Of a stretch of DNA of 64,000 nt, positions 30,648 to 37,997 are shown piece after piece. The translations under genes and the position numbers were made by a program. The notes under the pieces are model-generated. The model was not told where the DNA came from. It saw only the letters and a list, made by a program, of their open reading frames with translations, and ran no database searches. The DNA lies in the NCBI GenBank assembly GCA_963737225.1, contig CAVTSA010000002.1:310001-374000 (forward strand), in the 5' to 3' direction. The stretch's first letter is position 1. Each line of letters begins with the position of its first letter. This DNA comes from CAVTSA01 sp963737225 (GTDB taxonomy: Bacteria > Chloroflexota > Dormibacteria > Dormibacterales > Dormibacteraceae).

Positions 30648-31460
30648 ATGATCGACACCGGACAGCGCGTGGAGTGCTCCTGGTGCCGCGCGCAGAACCC
30701 TCCCGGCACGACCTCCTGCCAGGTTTGCGGAGCCCCGCTCGACGTACGCAACGTCGTCACCGACTCCGGCTGGCGTGAAGCCCCCCGCCTCCGTGACATG
30801 ACGGAGTTCCGGTTCTCGCAAAGCACCTGTCAGGTCGAGGGTGAGGTAGTCCCCGTCGCCGAGATCAACATGGGAGCCGGGGATTGGGTCTTCTTCGAGC
30901 ACCACGTGATGTTGTGGAAGGATCCCCAGGTCCCGATGTCGGTGATGAAGCTCCAGGGTGGTATGCGGCGGGCCTTCGCCGGGATGCCGTTCATCATCTC
31001 CGTGGCGCAGGGCCCGGGCCGGATCGCCTTCTCCCGCGACCAGTCGGGTGAGATCGTCGTCCTCCCGGTGCTGCCGGGCCATGAGATCGACGTCCGGGAG
31101 CATGCCTTCCTGCTGGCCTCGCACTCGATCGACTACACCTACACGCGCATCAAGGGCCTGGCGAACATCGTCTTCGGCGGCAGTGGCATGTTCATGGACC
31201 GCTTCACCACCCGCCAGGAGCAGGGCCTGCTGCTCCTGCACGGGTACGGAAACGTCTTCCAGCGCACGCTCCAGCCGCAGGAATCGGTGATGGTGGAGCC
31301 GGGCGGTTTTCTCTACAAGGACTCCTCGGTGACCATGAACGTCGAGACGCAGCGCCTGTCCACCGGGCTGTTCGGGGGCGCCGGCCTCAACCTGGCGCGG
31401 CTCACCGGCCCGGGGAGGGTCGGCATCCAGTCCATGTACGTCCACCACAACACGGAATAG
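30648..31460 (+). CDS. AIM24-family protein with N-terminal zinc ribbon, copy 1
   Basis: 270 residues. CSWCRAQNPPGTTSCQVCGA near residue 10 is a zinc ribbon. The rest is the AIM24/TIGR00266 beta-prism domain: CQVEGEVVPVAEINMGAGDW, VFFEHHVMLWKDPQVPM, GPGRIAFSRDQSGEIVVLPV and EPGGFLYKDSSVTMNV. AIM24 proteins affect membrane or mitochondrial organisation in yeast. The bacterial role is unclear, possibly envelope stress. It is followed after 5 bp by a paralogue. Confidence 0.82.
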   Translation: MIDTGQRVECSWCRAQNPPGTTSCQVCGAPLDVRNVVTDSGWREAPRLRDMTEFRFSQSTCQVEGEVVPVAEINMGAGDWVFFEHHVMLWKDPQVPMSVMKLQGGMRRAFAGMPFIISVAQGPGRIAFSRDQSGEIVVLPVLPGHEIDVREHAFLLASHSIDYTYTRIKGLANIVFGGSGMFMDRFTTRQEQGLLLLHGYGNVFQRTLQPQESVMVEPGGFLYKDSSVTMNVETQRLSTGLFGGAGLNLARLTGPGRVGIQSMYVHHNTE

Positions 31461-31465
31461 GCGGG

Positions 31466-32344
31466 ATGGGAAGCACCGCGACCTGTCCCTGGTGCCGGTT
31501 GCCGCTGCCCCCGGAGGCAACCACCTGTCCACACTGTGGGGCGCCGGTCGACGTCCGCGGCCAGGTGAGCGACTCCGGCTGGCACGAGCTGCCCCCGATC
31601 CGCGACCTGGCTCGAATCCAGTTCGGCCGGTCGGACGTGCAGGTCGCCGGGACCTACGTGCCGGTCGCCGACTGCAACCTGGCACCCGGCGAGGGGGTCT
31701 ACTTCACCCATCACGTGCTGCTCTGGCGCGACCCCACGGTGCAGGTGCAGGCGATGCCGGTCGGGGGCTGGAAGCGCATGTTCGCGGGTCTGCCCGTGAT
31801 CATGACCCAGGCACAGGGGCCGGGGCACATCGCGTTCTCGCGCGACGCCCCGGGCGAGACGGTGGCGGTGCCGCTGCAGGCGGGCCAGGGGGTCGACGTC
31901 CGAGAGGGCGCGTTCCTGGTAGCCACCCAGGCGGTCGAGTACGGATACTTCCAGACCAACGTCTGGTGGTCGACCCGGAGCGGCGACGACGTCGACTACC
32001 ACTACCCGGTGGGGCAGTTCATGGACCGGTTCGTGGCCCGCCAGCAGCCCGGCCTGCTGCTGCTCCATGCGTCCGGCAACGCGTTCGTGCGCACGCTGCG
32101 GGAGGGGGAGGCGATGCTGATCAAGCCGACGGCACTCCTCTACAAGGACCCCTCGGTCGCCATGCAGCTTCACCTCGAGTACCCGGGCGGCGCCTGGTCT
32201 CCCTGGGGACAGTGGGCGAACCGGTACCTCTGGCTGACCATGTTCGGCCCCGGCCGCATCGCGGTCCACTCCGCGTACGACAAGCTGGAAGACAACGGCG
32301 GCTCGATCTACCAGATGTCGATGGCGACCCAGCAGCAGTGGTGA
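31466..32344 (+). CDS. AIM24-family protein with N-terminal zinc ribbon, copy 2
   Basis: 292 residues, colinear with the preceding gene: CPWCRLPLPPEATTCPHCGA zinc ribbon, then VQVAGTYVPVADCNLAPGEG, VYFTHHVLLWRDPTVQV, GPGHIAFSRDAPGETVAVPL and KPTALLYKDPSVAMQLH. It has a short extra loop (TNVWWSTRSGDDVDYHY) near residue 165 not found in copy 1. The pair is probably an operon arising by tandem duplication. Confidence 0.82.
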   Translation: MGSTATCPWCRLPLPPEATTCPHCGAPVDVRGQVSDSGWHELPPIRDLARIQFGRSDVQVAGTYVPVADCNLAPGEGVYFTHHVLLWRDPTVQVQAMPVGGWKRMFAGLPVIMTQAQGPGHIAFSRDAPGETVAVPLQAGQGVDVREGAFLVATQAVEYGYFQTNVWWSTRSGDDVDYHYPVGQFMDRFVARQQPGLLLLHASGNAFVRTLREGEAMLIKPTALLYKDPSVAMQLHLEYPGGAWSPWGQWANRYLWLTMFGPGRIAVHSAYDKLEDNGGSIYQMSMATQQQW

Positions 32345-32372
32345 CCCACGACGGGGAAGATCGGGCGGGGTG

Positions 32373-33023
32373 ATGATGGGACTGGTCGACGCGCGGCTGC
32401 TGGCGTACGCCGGTGTCGTCGCGCTGCTGGTGATGGCGCCGGGTCCGGACATGGCGCTGGTCGCCCGCAACGCGCTGCGGGGCGGAGGCCGTCTGGTGCT
32501 GCCGACGGTGCTCGGGGTGGCGATCGGCATCCTGGGCTGGAGCCTGGCTTCGGCACTCGGTGTGGCGACGCTGCTGGAGCGTTCGGCGCTGCTCTTCTCC
32601 TTCCTGCGGCTGCTCGGCGCCGCCTACCTGTGTGTCCTCGGCCTGCTGGCGCTGCGGTCGGCCTGGCGCGGCCGTCCCCATCGCGAGGCCCCCGCGCCCG
32701 CCGCGGCACCCCGGTCCCGGCGGGCGGCGTTCCTCCAGGGCTTGACCGGAAACCTGCTGAACCCCAAGGCGGGAGTGATCTTCCTCACCCTGGTCCCGCA
32801 GTTCTTGCGACCCGGCGACCCCCCGGCACGGGTGGTGCTCATGATCGCGATCTTCGAGGTGCTGCTGGTCGTCTGGCTGCTGCTCTACGGTCGCGGGCTG
32901 GCGCGAGTGGGGCAGACACGGCTTGCGCGCCGGGCCCGGCGCTGGCTGGACGCCGCCTCGGGAGCGGTGCTCTGCGCGCTCGGCCTGGAGGTCGCCTACC
33001 AGACCTGGCGGTCCGGCGCCTGA
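32373..33023 (+). CDS. LysE/RhtB-family amino-acid exporter
   Basis: 216 residues with six hydrophobic segments. LVMAPGPDMALVARNALRGG near residue 20 is the LysE/RhtB N-terminal signature. LQGLTGNLLNPKAGVIFLTL near 130 is the conserved NxxNPKA motif of helix 4. Members export amino acids or homoserine lactones using the proton gradient. The exported compound cannot be told. ATG 32373 follows a GTG; either could be used. Confidence 0.88.
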   Translation: MMGLVDARLLAYAGVVALLVMAPGPDMALVARNALRGGGRLVLPTVLGVAIGILGWSLASALGVATLLERSALLFSFLRLLGAAYLCVLGLLALRSAWRGRPHREAPAPAAAPRSRRAAFLQGLTGNLLNPKAGVIFLTLVPQFLRPGDPPARVVLMIAIFEVLLVVWLLLYGRGLARVGQTRLARRARRWLDAASGAVLCALGLEVAYQTWRSGA

Positions 33024-33097
33024 GTTCCGGCGCCGGCCCGACGCGGGTGCCGGCCGGCACCGGGGCGTGAGTCCGGCGCCCTCCATACTTGGACCCG

Positions 33098-33409
33098 GTG
33101 GAGCACCGATCGCTGGGGTGGGAGCGGATCGCCGACTGCGGGAGCATGCGGGTGGTCGGGCTCCGCTTGCAGCCGGGGCAGCACGTGCCCGAGCACCGCA
33201 ACGCCGTGCCGGTGGCGATGATCGTCACCGAGGGCACGCTGCACTACGGCGAGGACCAGGAGGAGGGGGTGGCGCGCCAGGGTGAGCTGGTCCTCATCAA
33301 CCCGGGCGAGCGGCACCGGTACTGGGCCACCGAGGAGACGACGGCCTATCTGGTCTTCGCCGGCCTTCCCGGCGTCCGCTCCCGTCCCTGGACGCTCCGC
33401 GCGCGCTGA
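33098..33409 (+). CDS. Cupin-domain protein
   Basis: About 103 residues from GTG 33098. Cupin motif 1 is LQPGQHVPEHRNAVPVAMIV with one histidine pair position replaced (EHRN). Motif 2 is GELVLINPGERHRYWATEET, with GERH supplying a metal histidine. It is a single small beta-barrel with no other domain. The function is not predictable. It is convergent with a second cupin gene 29 bp away. A CCGGCGCCGG and GGTGCCGGCCGGCACC palindrome lie just upstream (33027-33061). Confidence 0.72.
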   Translation: MEHRSLGWERIADCGSMRVVGLRLQPGQHVPEHRNAVPVAMIVTEGTLHYGEDQEEGVARQGELVLINPGERHRYWATEETTAYLVFAGLPGVRSRPWTLRAR

Positions 33410-33438
33410 CCCCTCCCAACCGTCAGAGGCCCGGCGGC

Positions 33439-33840
33439 TTACTCGCGGGCGGTGTACTCGTCGTCGCTGACGTGCTCCTCCCAGCTCACGTGGATCCCCT
33501 GCGCGTCAGCCTCGTGGATCGCCACGTGCGTCATGAAACGATCCGGTGCGGCTCCGTGCCAGTGCCGCTCACCGGGGAGGAAGTGCACCGTGTCGCCGCC
33601 CCGGATCATCTCTACCCGACTGCCCTCGGCCTGTGCCCGGCCCTCACCCTCCAGGACGTGGATGACCTGGCCCAGGGGGTGGCGGTGCCAGGCGGTCCGC
33701 GCGCCGGGCTCGAAGTGGACGATGCCTGCCCGTACTCGCGAGGGCGCCTCGTTGGCGGCCACCTCGTCCACCCAGACGGTGCCGGTGAAGTTCTCCCGGG
33801 GCCCGCGCCGGGTCGCCTTCGGATCGCGCGTGAGGTCCAT
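33439..33840 (-). CDS. Cupin-domain protein, (R)-mandelonitrile-lyase-like type
   Basis: 133 residues from ATG 33840. ENFTGTVWVDEVAANEAPSR is followed by HFEPGARTAWHRHPLGQVIH (motif 1 with HxH) and DTVHFLPGERHWHGAAPDRF (motif 2 with GERHWHG). It ends THVAIHEADAQGIHVSWEEH. This is the conserved single-cupin family often found beside carboxymuconolactone decarboxylases; some members are mandelonitrile lyases. The metal ligands are all present. The substrate is unknown. Confidence 0.82.
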   Translation of the reverse strand: MDLTRDPKATRRGPRENFTGTVWVDEVAANEAPSRVRAGIVHFEPGARTAWHRHPLGQVIHVLEGEGRAQAEGSRVEMIRGGDTVHFLPGERHWHGAAPDRFMTHVAIHEADAQGIHVSWEEHVSDDEYTARE

Positions 33841-34065
33841 GGCCTCAGTATCCGGCACCACCTGCGCCGAGCCGCTGGAACGGGTCGCGGCGCCGCCGCC
33901 CGCCCTCTCGCGAGCCCCAGGAGGCGGGAATGCCGTTCGGTTCCGCTCTCCGCGGGCGGCGCAACGATACCCTGACGCGATGCTCCCCCACGACCCTCGC
34001 GTTTGGGCGCCGACCCCGGAGGCCCGGTGCGCTTCCTCGGGCCGGGCACCGGCCCCCCGATCCGC
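33841..34065. other. 225-bp divergent gap
   Basis: This separates the minus-strand cupin from the plus-strand coiled-coil gene. No gene or clear promoter boxes are visible. The frame of the downstream gene stays open to 34003 without a better start. Confidence 0.4.
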
Positions 34066-34761
34066 ATGAGCACGTTCGGCAACGCACTTCGTCACGAGCG
34101 GCTCCTCCAGCAGGAGCAGCGGCTGCGGCCCGAGATCGAACGTCTGCGGCGGGTGGTGGCAGGCGATCCCGAGACCGCTCGCCTGGCCGCCGCGCTCACC
34201 GAGGCGCGAGACCAGCGCCGCGAGCTCGAGCGGCGGCTGCGTGACATGGACCACGAGACCGAAGAACGGCGCAGCCATGTCAGCGGCCGCGAACGCGAGC
34301 TGATGAGCGGCCGCGTGCGGAGCCCGGCCGATCTGATCAGGCTCCGCCATGAGGTCGATCACCTGAAGGAGGTCCTCGAAGCGGCCGAGGACGCCGAGCT
34401 GGAGCTTCTCGAGGAGGCCGATCGCCAGGACGCGGAGATCGGCTCGCTGGAGCGGGCCCTGGAGGCCCGTCGATCGGAGGCCGCGCGCGGTGCCGACGAA
34501 GCGCAGAGGCGCCTGGACGTCATCGCCGCGGAGATCGGGCCCATCGACGCCGAGATCGGGGCCACCTGGGAGGGGCTCCCGAGCGAATGGCGAGACACCA
34601 TCGATCGCATCCATGCCCATCATCCGGACGCCGTGGCCGAGGTCGTCGACGGGATCTGCCAGAGCTGTCACGTCGCGGTCACCTCGAGCGGCCGCCAGGA
34701 GCTCCGCCGCGGGACGCTGCTGACGTGCGAAAACTGCGGGCGCATCCTGGTCCCGGGGTAG
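34066..34761 (+). CDS. Coiled-coil protein with C-terminal zinc ribbon (CT398-like)
   Basis: 231 residues from ATG 34066. Residues 1-185 are almost entirely heptad-like helix (LQQEQRLRPEIERLRRVVAG, LIRLRHEVDHLKEVLEAAED). The C-terminal GICQSCHVAVTSSGRQELRR and CENCGRILVPG form a four-cysteine zinc ribbon. This is the CT398/DUF164 architecture found next to RNase H and NIF3-type genes in many bacteria, thought to act with nucleic acids or secretion. Here it stands between cupin and cyclodeaminase genes, so context adds little. Confidence 0.78.
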   Translation: MSTFGNALRHERLLQQEQRLRPEIERLRRVVAGDPETARLAAALTEARDQRRELERRLRDMDHETEERRSHVSGRERELMSGRVRSPADLIRLRHEVDHLKEVLEAAEDAELELLEEADRQDAEIGSLERALEARRSEAARGADEAQRRLDVIAAEIGPIDAEIGATWEGLPSEWRDTIDRIHAHHPDAVAEVVDGICQSCHVAVTSSGRQELRRGTLLTCENCGRILVPG

Positions 34762-34809
34762 AGGGCGGTCGAGCCGGGGGGACCCGGGGACCGGGCCTAT
34801 GCTCCCGGC

Positions 34810-35784
34810 GTGACCCATCCCAGCCCGCCACAGCCGGTCCAGCAGCCCCTGGTGCTCGACGCCGCCCAGGTCGCCGGGGTCCTCGACCCCGAGGAGCTGC
34901 TCGACCGCCTCGCGCAGGCCTTCGTGATCGTGTCGGAGGGACGCGCGTCGATCCCTCCCCGTCCCGCGGCCAACACCCCCGACGGGATGCTGAGCGTGAT
35001 GCCGGGCTACGTTCCGGGCGTCGGGCTCGGCTCCAAGCAGGTTTCGGTGTACCCGGGCAACGAGAGACACGGACTGCCGTCTCATCTCGCCGTCGTCTCT
35101 CTCTTCGACGAGGCCACCGGCGCCCTCCTCTGCGTGATGGATGGGACGCATATCACCACCGCTCGGACGGCGGGAGCGGCCGCGCTCTCGACCCGGCTGC
35201 TGGCCCGCCCCGACGCGTCGGTGCTGGCCATCCTGGGCGCGGGCGTGCAGGGCGCGGCGCACCTGCGGGCGATCCCGCGGGTTCGCCGGATCGAGGAGAT
35301 CCGGATCGCCTCCCGCGCCTTCGCCCACGCCGAGGAACTGGCCGCGGAGGACTCCCGGGCTCACGCGGTGGCCGGCTTCGAAGAGGCGGTCCGCGGCGCC
35401 GGCATCGTCTGCTGCTGCACCAATACCGCGACGCCGATCCTCGACTTCGCCTGGCTGGCGCCGGGAACGCACGTCACCTCGGTGGGGTTCAACGTCAGTG
35501 GCGCCGAGCTCGACCAGGCGACGGTCACCCGTGGGCACCTCTTCGTGGAGACCCGGGACGCGTTCTCACCGCCGCCCGCCGGCTGCTACGAGCTGCAGGC
35601 GCTCGACCGCAGTCTCGGCACGGAGCTGGGGGAGCTCATCTCCGGGCGCGCCGCAGGCCGGCGGTCCCCGGAGGAGATCACGGTCTACCGGTCGATGGGC
35701 CATGCCGCCGAGGACCTGGCGGCGGCGCGGCTGGCCTACGATCGCGCGACCGAACGCGGGGTCGGAACCACGATTGCGCTCTAG
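34810..35784 (+). CDS. Ornithine cyclodeaminase/mu-crystallin family oxidoreductase
   Basis: 324 residues from GTG 34810. SKQVSVYPGNERHGLPSHLA carries the substrate-side lysine. ITTARTAGAAALSTRLLARP and VLAILGAGVQGAAHLRAI form the Rossmann NAD(P) motif, and CTNTATPILDFAWLAPGTHV the dinucleotide-side loop, in the family order. Members include ornithine cyclodeaminase, alanine dehydrogenase and ketimine reductases, so the reaction is open. It lies 48 bp after the coiled-coil gene and 84 bp before the MetE-like gene on the same strand. Confidence 0.85.
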   Translation: MTHPSPPQPVQQPLVLDAAQVAGVLDPEELLDRLAQAFVIVSEGRASIPPRPAANTPDGMLSVMPGYVPGVGLGSKQVSVYPGNERHGLPSHLAVVSLFDEATGALLCVMDGTHITTARTAGAAALSTRLLARPDASVLAILGAGVQGAAHLRAIPRVRRIEEIRIASRAFAHAEELAAEDSRAHAVAGFEEAVRGAGIVCCCTNTATPILDFAWLAPGTHVTSVGFNVSGAELDQATVTRGHLFVETRDAFSPPPAGCYELQALDRSLGTELGELISGRAAGRRSPEEITVYRSMGHAAEDLAAARLAYDRATERGVGTTIAL

Positions 35785-35868
35785 GGGCGCGGCTGGAGAC
35801 CCGGCAAGGTATCGGCCCCTGGCGGCCGGGCGAGGAGAAGGGCCTCGGTTGAAGAGGAGGAGGTGCGC

Positions 35869-37083
35869 ATGCGGGACAGCAGCGAGCGGATCCTGACCAC
35901 CCAGGCGGGCAGCCTCCCCCGGCCGCCGGACCTGATCGAGCTCAATCGCGCCCGGCAGCAAGGCGCCGCGGAGGACGAGGCAGGATTCCAGGCCCGGCTC
36001 CGCGACGCGGTACGGGAGGTCGTCGCCCGCCAGCGCGCGGCCGGCATCGACGTCCCCGGAGACGGCGAGCTCGGGAAGGCGATGGGTCAGCCGGTCGACT
36101 ACGGCGCGTGGTGGACCTACTCCTTCAAACGACTGGGCGGCCTGGAGTTGGAGCCGATCGGCTTGTACGACCAGCCGGCGCACCGGTCTTCGCCCGGCCA
36201 CGTCGTGCTGAGCAGCTTCGGAGACCGCCGCGACCGGGTGCGGTTCGCCGATGCCTACAACGACCCCGAGAGCGGCATCACGACCGGGCGGCGCCGACCC
36301 TATCACCCGGTCTGCCGGGGGCGACTCACCTACACCGGCCAGACGGCGATCGCGGCCGACATCGCGAACTGCAAAGCGGCGCTGGACGCGGCCGGAGTCG
36401 AGGAGGGCTTCATGACCTCGATCGCGCCGGCGAGCTGCTCGCGAATCGGGAACGAGTTCTACGAAAGCGAAGAGGCGCTCCTCTACGCCTGCGCCGACGC
36501 GATGCGTGAGGAGTACCGCGCGATCGTCGACGCGGGCTTGATCCTGCAGCTCGACGACCCGGCTATCGCCGAGAACTGGGACCAGATCAATCCGGAGCCG
36601 ACGGTCGAGGAGTACCGGCGCTTCACCCGGCCCCGGATCGAGGCGCTGAACTACGCGATTCGCGACCTGCCCCCGGACCGCATCCGGTTCCACCTCTGCT
36701 GGGGCAGCTGGCATGGACCCCACACCACCGACATCCCGCTGCACGACATCGTGGACCTGATGCTGTCGATCAATGTCCAGGCCTACTCGTTCGAGGCCGG
36801 CAACGTGCGCCACGAGCACGAGTGGAGGGTCTGGGAGGACGTACGGCTGCCCGCGGGGAGGATCCTGCTCCCGGGCGTGGTGAGCCACGCCACCAACGTG
36901 GTGGAGCACCCCGAACTGGTCGCGGACCGCATCGAGCGGTTCGCGCGGCTGGTCGGCCGGGAGAGCGTCATCGGCTCCACGGACTGCGGCCTCGGCGGGC
37001 GGATCCACCCGCAGCTCGCGTGGGCGAAGCTGGAGGCCCTGGCGCAGGGGGCGGCGCTCGCGACCAGGCGGCTCTGGCGCTGA
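35869..37083 (+). CDS. MetE-like cobalamin-independent methyltransferase family
   Basis: 404 residues from ATG 35869, preceded by AGGAGGAGG. TTQAGSLPRPPDLIELNRAR is the typical opening of the short MetE C-terminal family. RFHLCWGSWHGPHTTDIP near residue 275 and STDCGLGGRIHPQLAWAKLE near 370 supply the histidine and two cysteines of the zinc site. Stand-alone proteins of this family use other methyl donors or act on non-homocysteine thiols or epoxide-derived sulfonates. The family includes the CoM-dependent epoxyalkane transferases. That possibility is of interest because a ComB-like gene follows 26 bp downstream. Confidence 0.83.
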   Translation: MRDSSERILTTQAGSLPRPPDLIELNRARQQGAAEDEAGFQARLRDAVREVVARQRAAGIDVPGDGELGKAMGQPVDYGAWWTYSFKRLGGLELEPIGLYDQPAHRSSPGHVVLSSFGDRRDRVRFADAYNDPESGITTGRRRPYHPVCRGRLTYTGQTAIAADIANCKAALDAAGVEEGFMTSIAPASCSRIGNEFYESEEALLYACADAMREEYRAIVDAGLILQLDDPAIAENWDQINPEPTVEEYRRFTRPRIEALNYAIRDLPPDRIRFHLCWGSWHGPHTTDIPLHDIVDLMLSINVQAYSFEAGNVRHEHEWRVWEDVRLPAGRILLPGVVSHATNVVEHPELVADRIERFARLVGRESVIGSTDCGLGGRIHPQLAWAKLEALAQGAALATRRLWR

Positions 37084-37109
37084 CCGGCCGCAGCGGACCG
37101 CGCCTATCC

Positions 37110-37856
37110 TTGCCGGGTGACCGACCCCCGCTCGCCGTCTTCACTCTGGCGGCTGACGGCGCTGTCGAGGGTCGGGCGCTGAAGGTCCTGCACGCGGGCG
37201 GCGTCGCCGGCGCGGCGACGGCGGAGGGCGCGGTGGTGGTCATCGACGTCTTCCGGGCCTTCACCGTCAGCGCCTACGCGCTCGCCGCGGGTGCGGCGTG
37301 CTGCCGGCTGGTGCGCGAGGTATCAGAGGCGAAGGCGCTGGCGGCCCGCATCCCGGGGTCGGTGATGTCGGCCGAAGTCGACGGTCTCCCGGTCGCCGGG
37401 ATCGCGATCAGCAACTCGCCGACCCAGATCACGGGCACCGACCTGAACGGCCGGGTCCTGGTGCAGCGCACCTCGGCCGGCACTCAGGCGATGGCTGCGG
37501 CGACGCGCGCGGAGCGGCGCTACGCCGGTTCGCTGGTGGTGGCGGGTGCCACCGCGCGCGAGATCCGTCAGAGCGGCTGCGAGCTCGTCACCCTGGTCGC
37601 CTCGCGCCCCGACCACGACGAAGACGTCGCCTGTGCGCGCCTGCTGGAGGCGCTGCTGCGTGGCGAGCGGGCTCCCTCCGGCCTCTTCGACGCGCTCTAC
37701 GCCAGCCCCCGCTACGAGGAGGTCTCGAGCGGGGCCCGGGCGGGTTTCCCGTCGACCGACTGCGCGCTCGCGCTGATGACAGATCGTTTCGAGTTCGCGA
37801 TGCCGGTCGATTCCGACGACCTGGGGATACGCGTCACCGCCCGCGCCGCCCGGTAA
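37110..37856 (+). CDS. comB: 2-phosphosulfolactate phosphatase-like protein (ComB family)
   Basis: AVVVIDVFRAFTVSAYALAA near residue 40, ISNSPTQITGTDLNGRVLVQ and RTSAGTQAMAAATRA near 110, and RPDHDEDVACARLLEALLRG near 175 are the conserved ComB blocks, including the acidic metal-binding residues. ComB removes phosphate from 2-phosphosulfolactate in coenzyme M synthesis and in bacterial sulfolactate pathways. No ATG or GTG lies in frame; TTG 37110 gives 248 residues, a normal length, so the start is uncertain. It lies 26 bp downstream of a MetE-like gene. The ComDE-like pair at 0.3-1.5 kb would act later in the same pathway. Confidence 0.82.
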   Translation: MPGDRPPLAVFTLAADGAVEGRALKVLHAGGVAGAATAEGAVVVIDVFRAFTVSAYALAAGAACCRLVREVSEAKALAARIPGSVMSAEVDGLPVAGIAISNSPTQITGTDLNGRVLVQRTSAGTQAMAAATRAERRYAGSLVVAGATAREIRQSGCELVTLVASRPDHDEDVACARLLEALLRGERAPSGLFDALYASPRYEEVSSGARAGFPSTDCALALMTDRFEFAMPVDSDDLGIRVTARAAR

Positions 37857-37870
37857 CCGCGGGCGCGGGG

Positions 37871-37986
37871 TAGGGTCAGAGTGTCCGCACTCCGGCGCTA
37901 CCGGCCGCGGGATAGGGTCAGAGTGTCCGCACTCCGGCGCTACCGGCCGCGGGGTAGGGTCTCCGACTCGGCAGTTGGTGCACCAA
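37871..37986. repeat. Paired-palindrome element, locus 4 (42-bp tandem units plus TTGGTGCACCAA)
   Basis: A 42-bp unit starting TAGGGTCAGAGTGTCCGCAC is repeated exactly from 37871 to 37913 and begins again at 37955 before diverging. Each unit holds the GAGTGTCCGCACTC dyad also found at locus 1. A single TTGGTGCACCAA (the locus-3 palindrome) follows at 37975-37986. The block fills the 141-bp gap between convergent comB and GH3 genes. Confidence 0.85.
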
Positions 37987-37997
37987 TCGCCATCTCC

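Noticed and set aside
33027..33061. CCGGCGCCGG and GGTGCCGGCCGGCACC as a ninth paired-palindrome locus.
   Set aside because: The two palindromes differ in sequence and their centres are about 22 bp apart, so they do not follow the 42-bp rule. More likely a terminator.
33439..35538. A 699-codon open frame on the minus strand running through the coiled-coil and cyclodeaminase genes.
   Set aside because: Only its last 133 codons (the cupin) are protein-like. The rest is the arginine/glycine-rich shadow of two well-supported plus-strand genes.
37871..37986. Regular 42-bp units considered as a CRISPR array.
   Set aside because: There are only two exact units and no unique spacers, since the whole unit is repeated. 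No cas genes are nearby.
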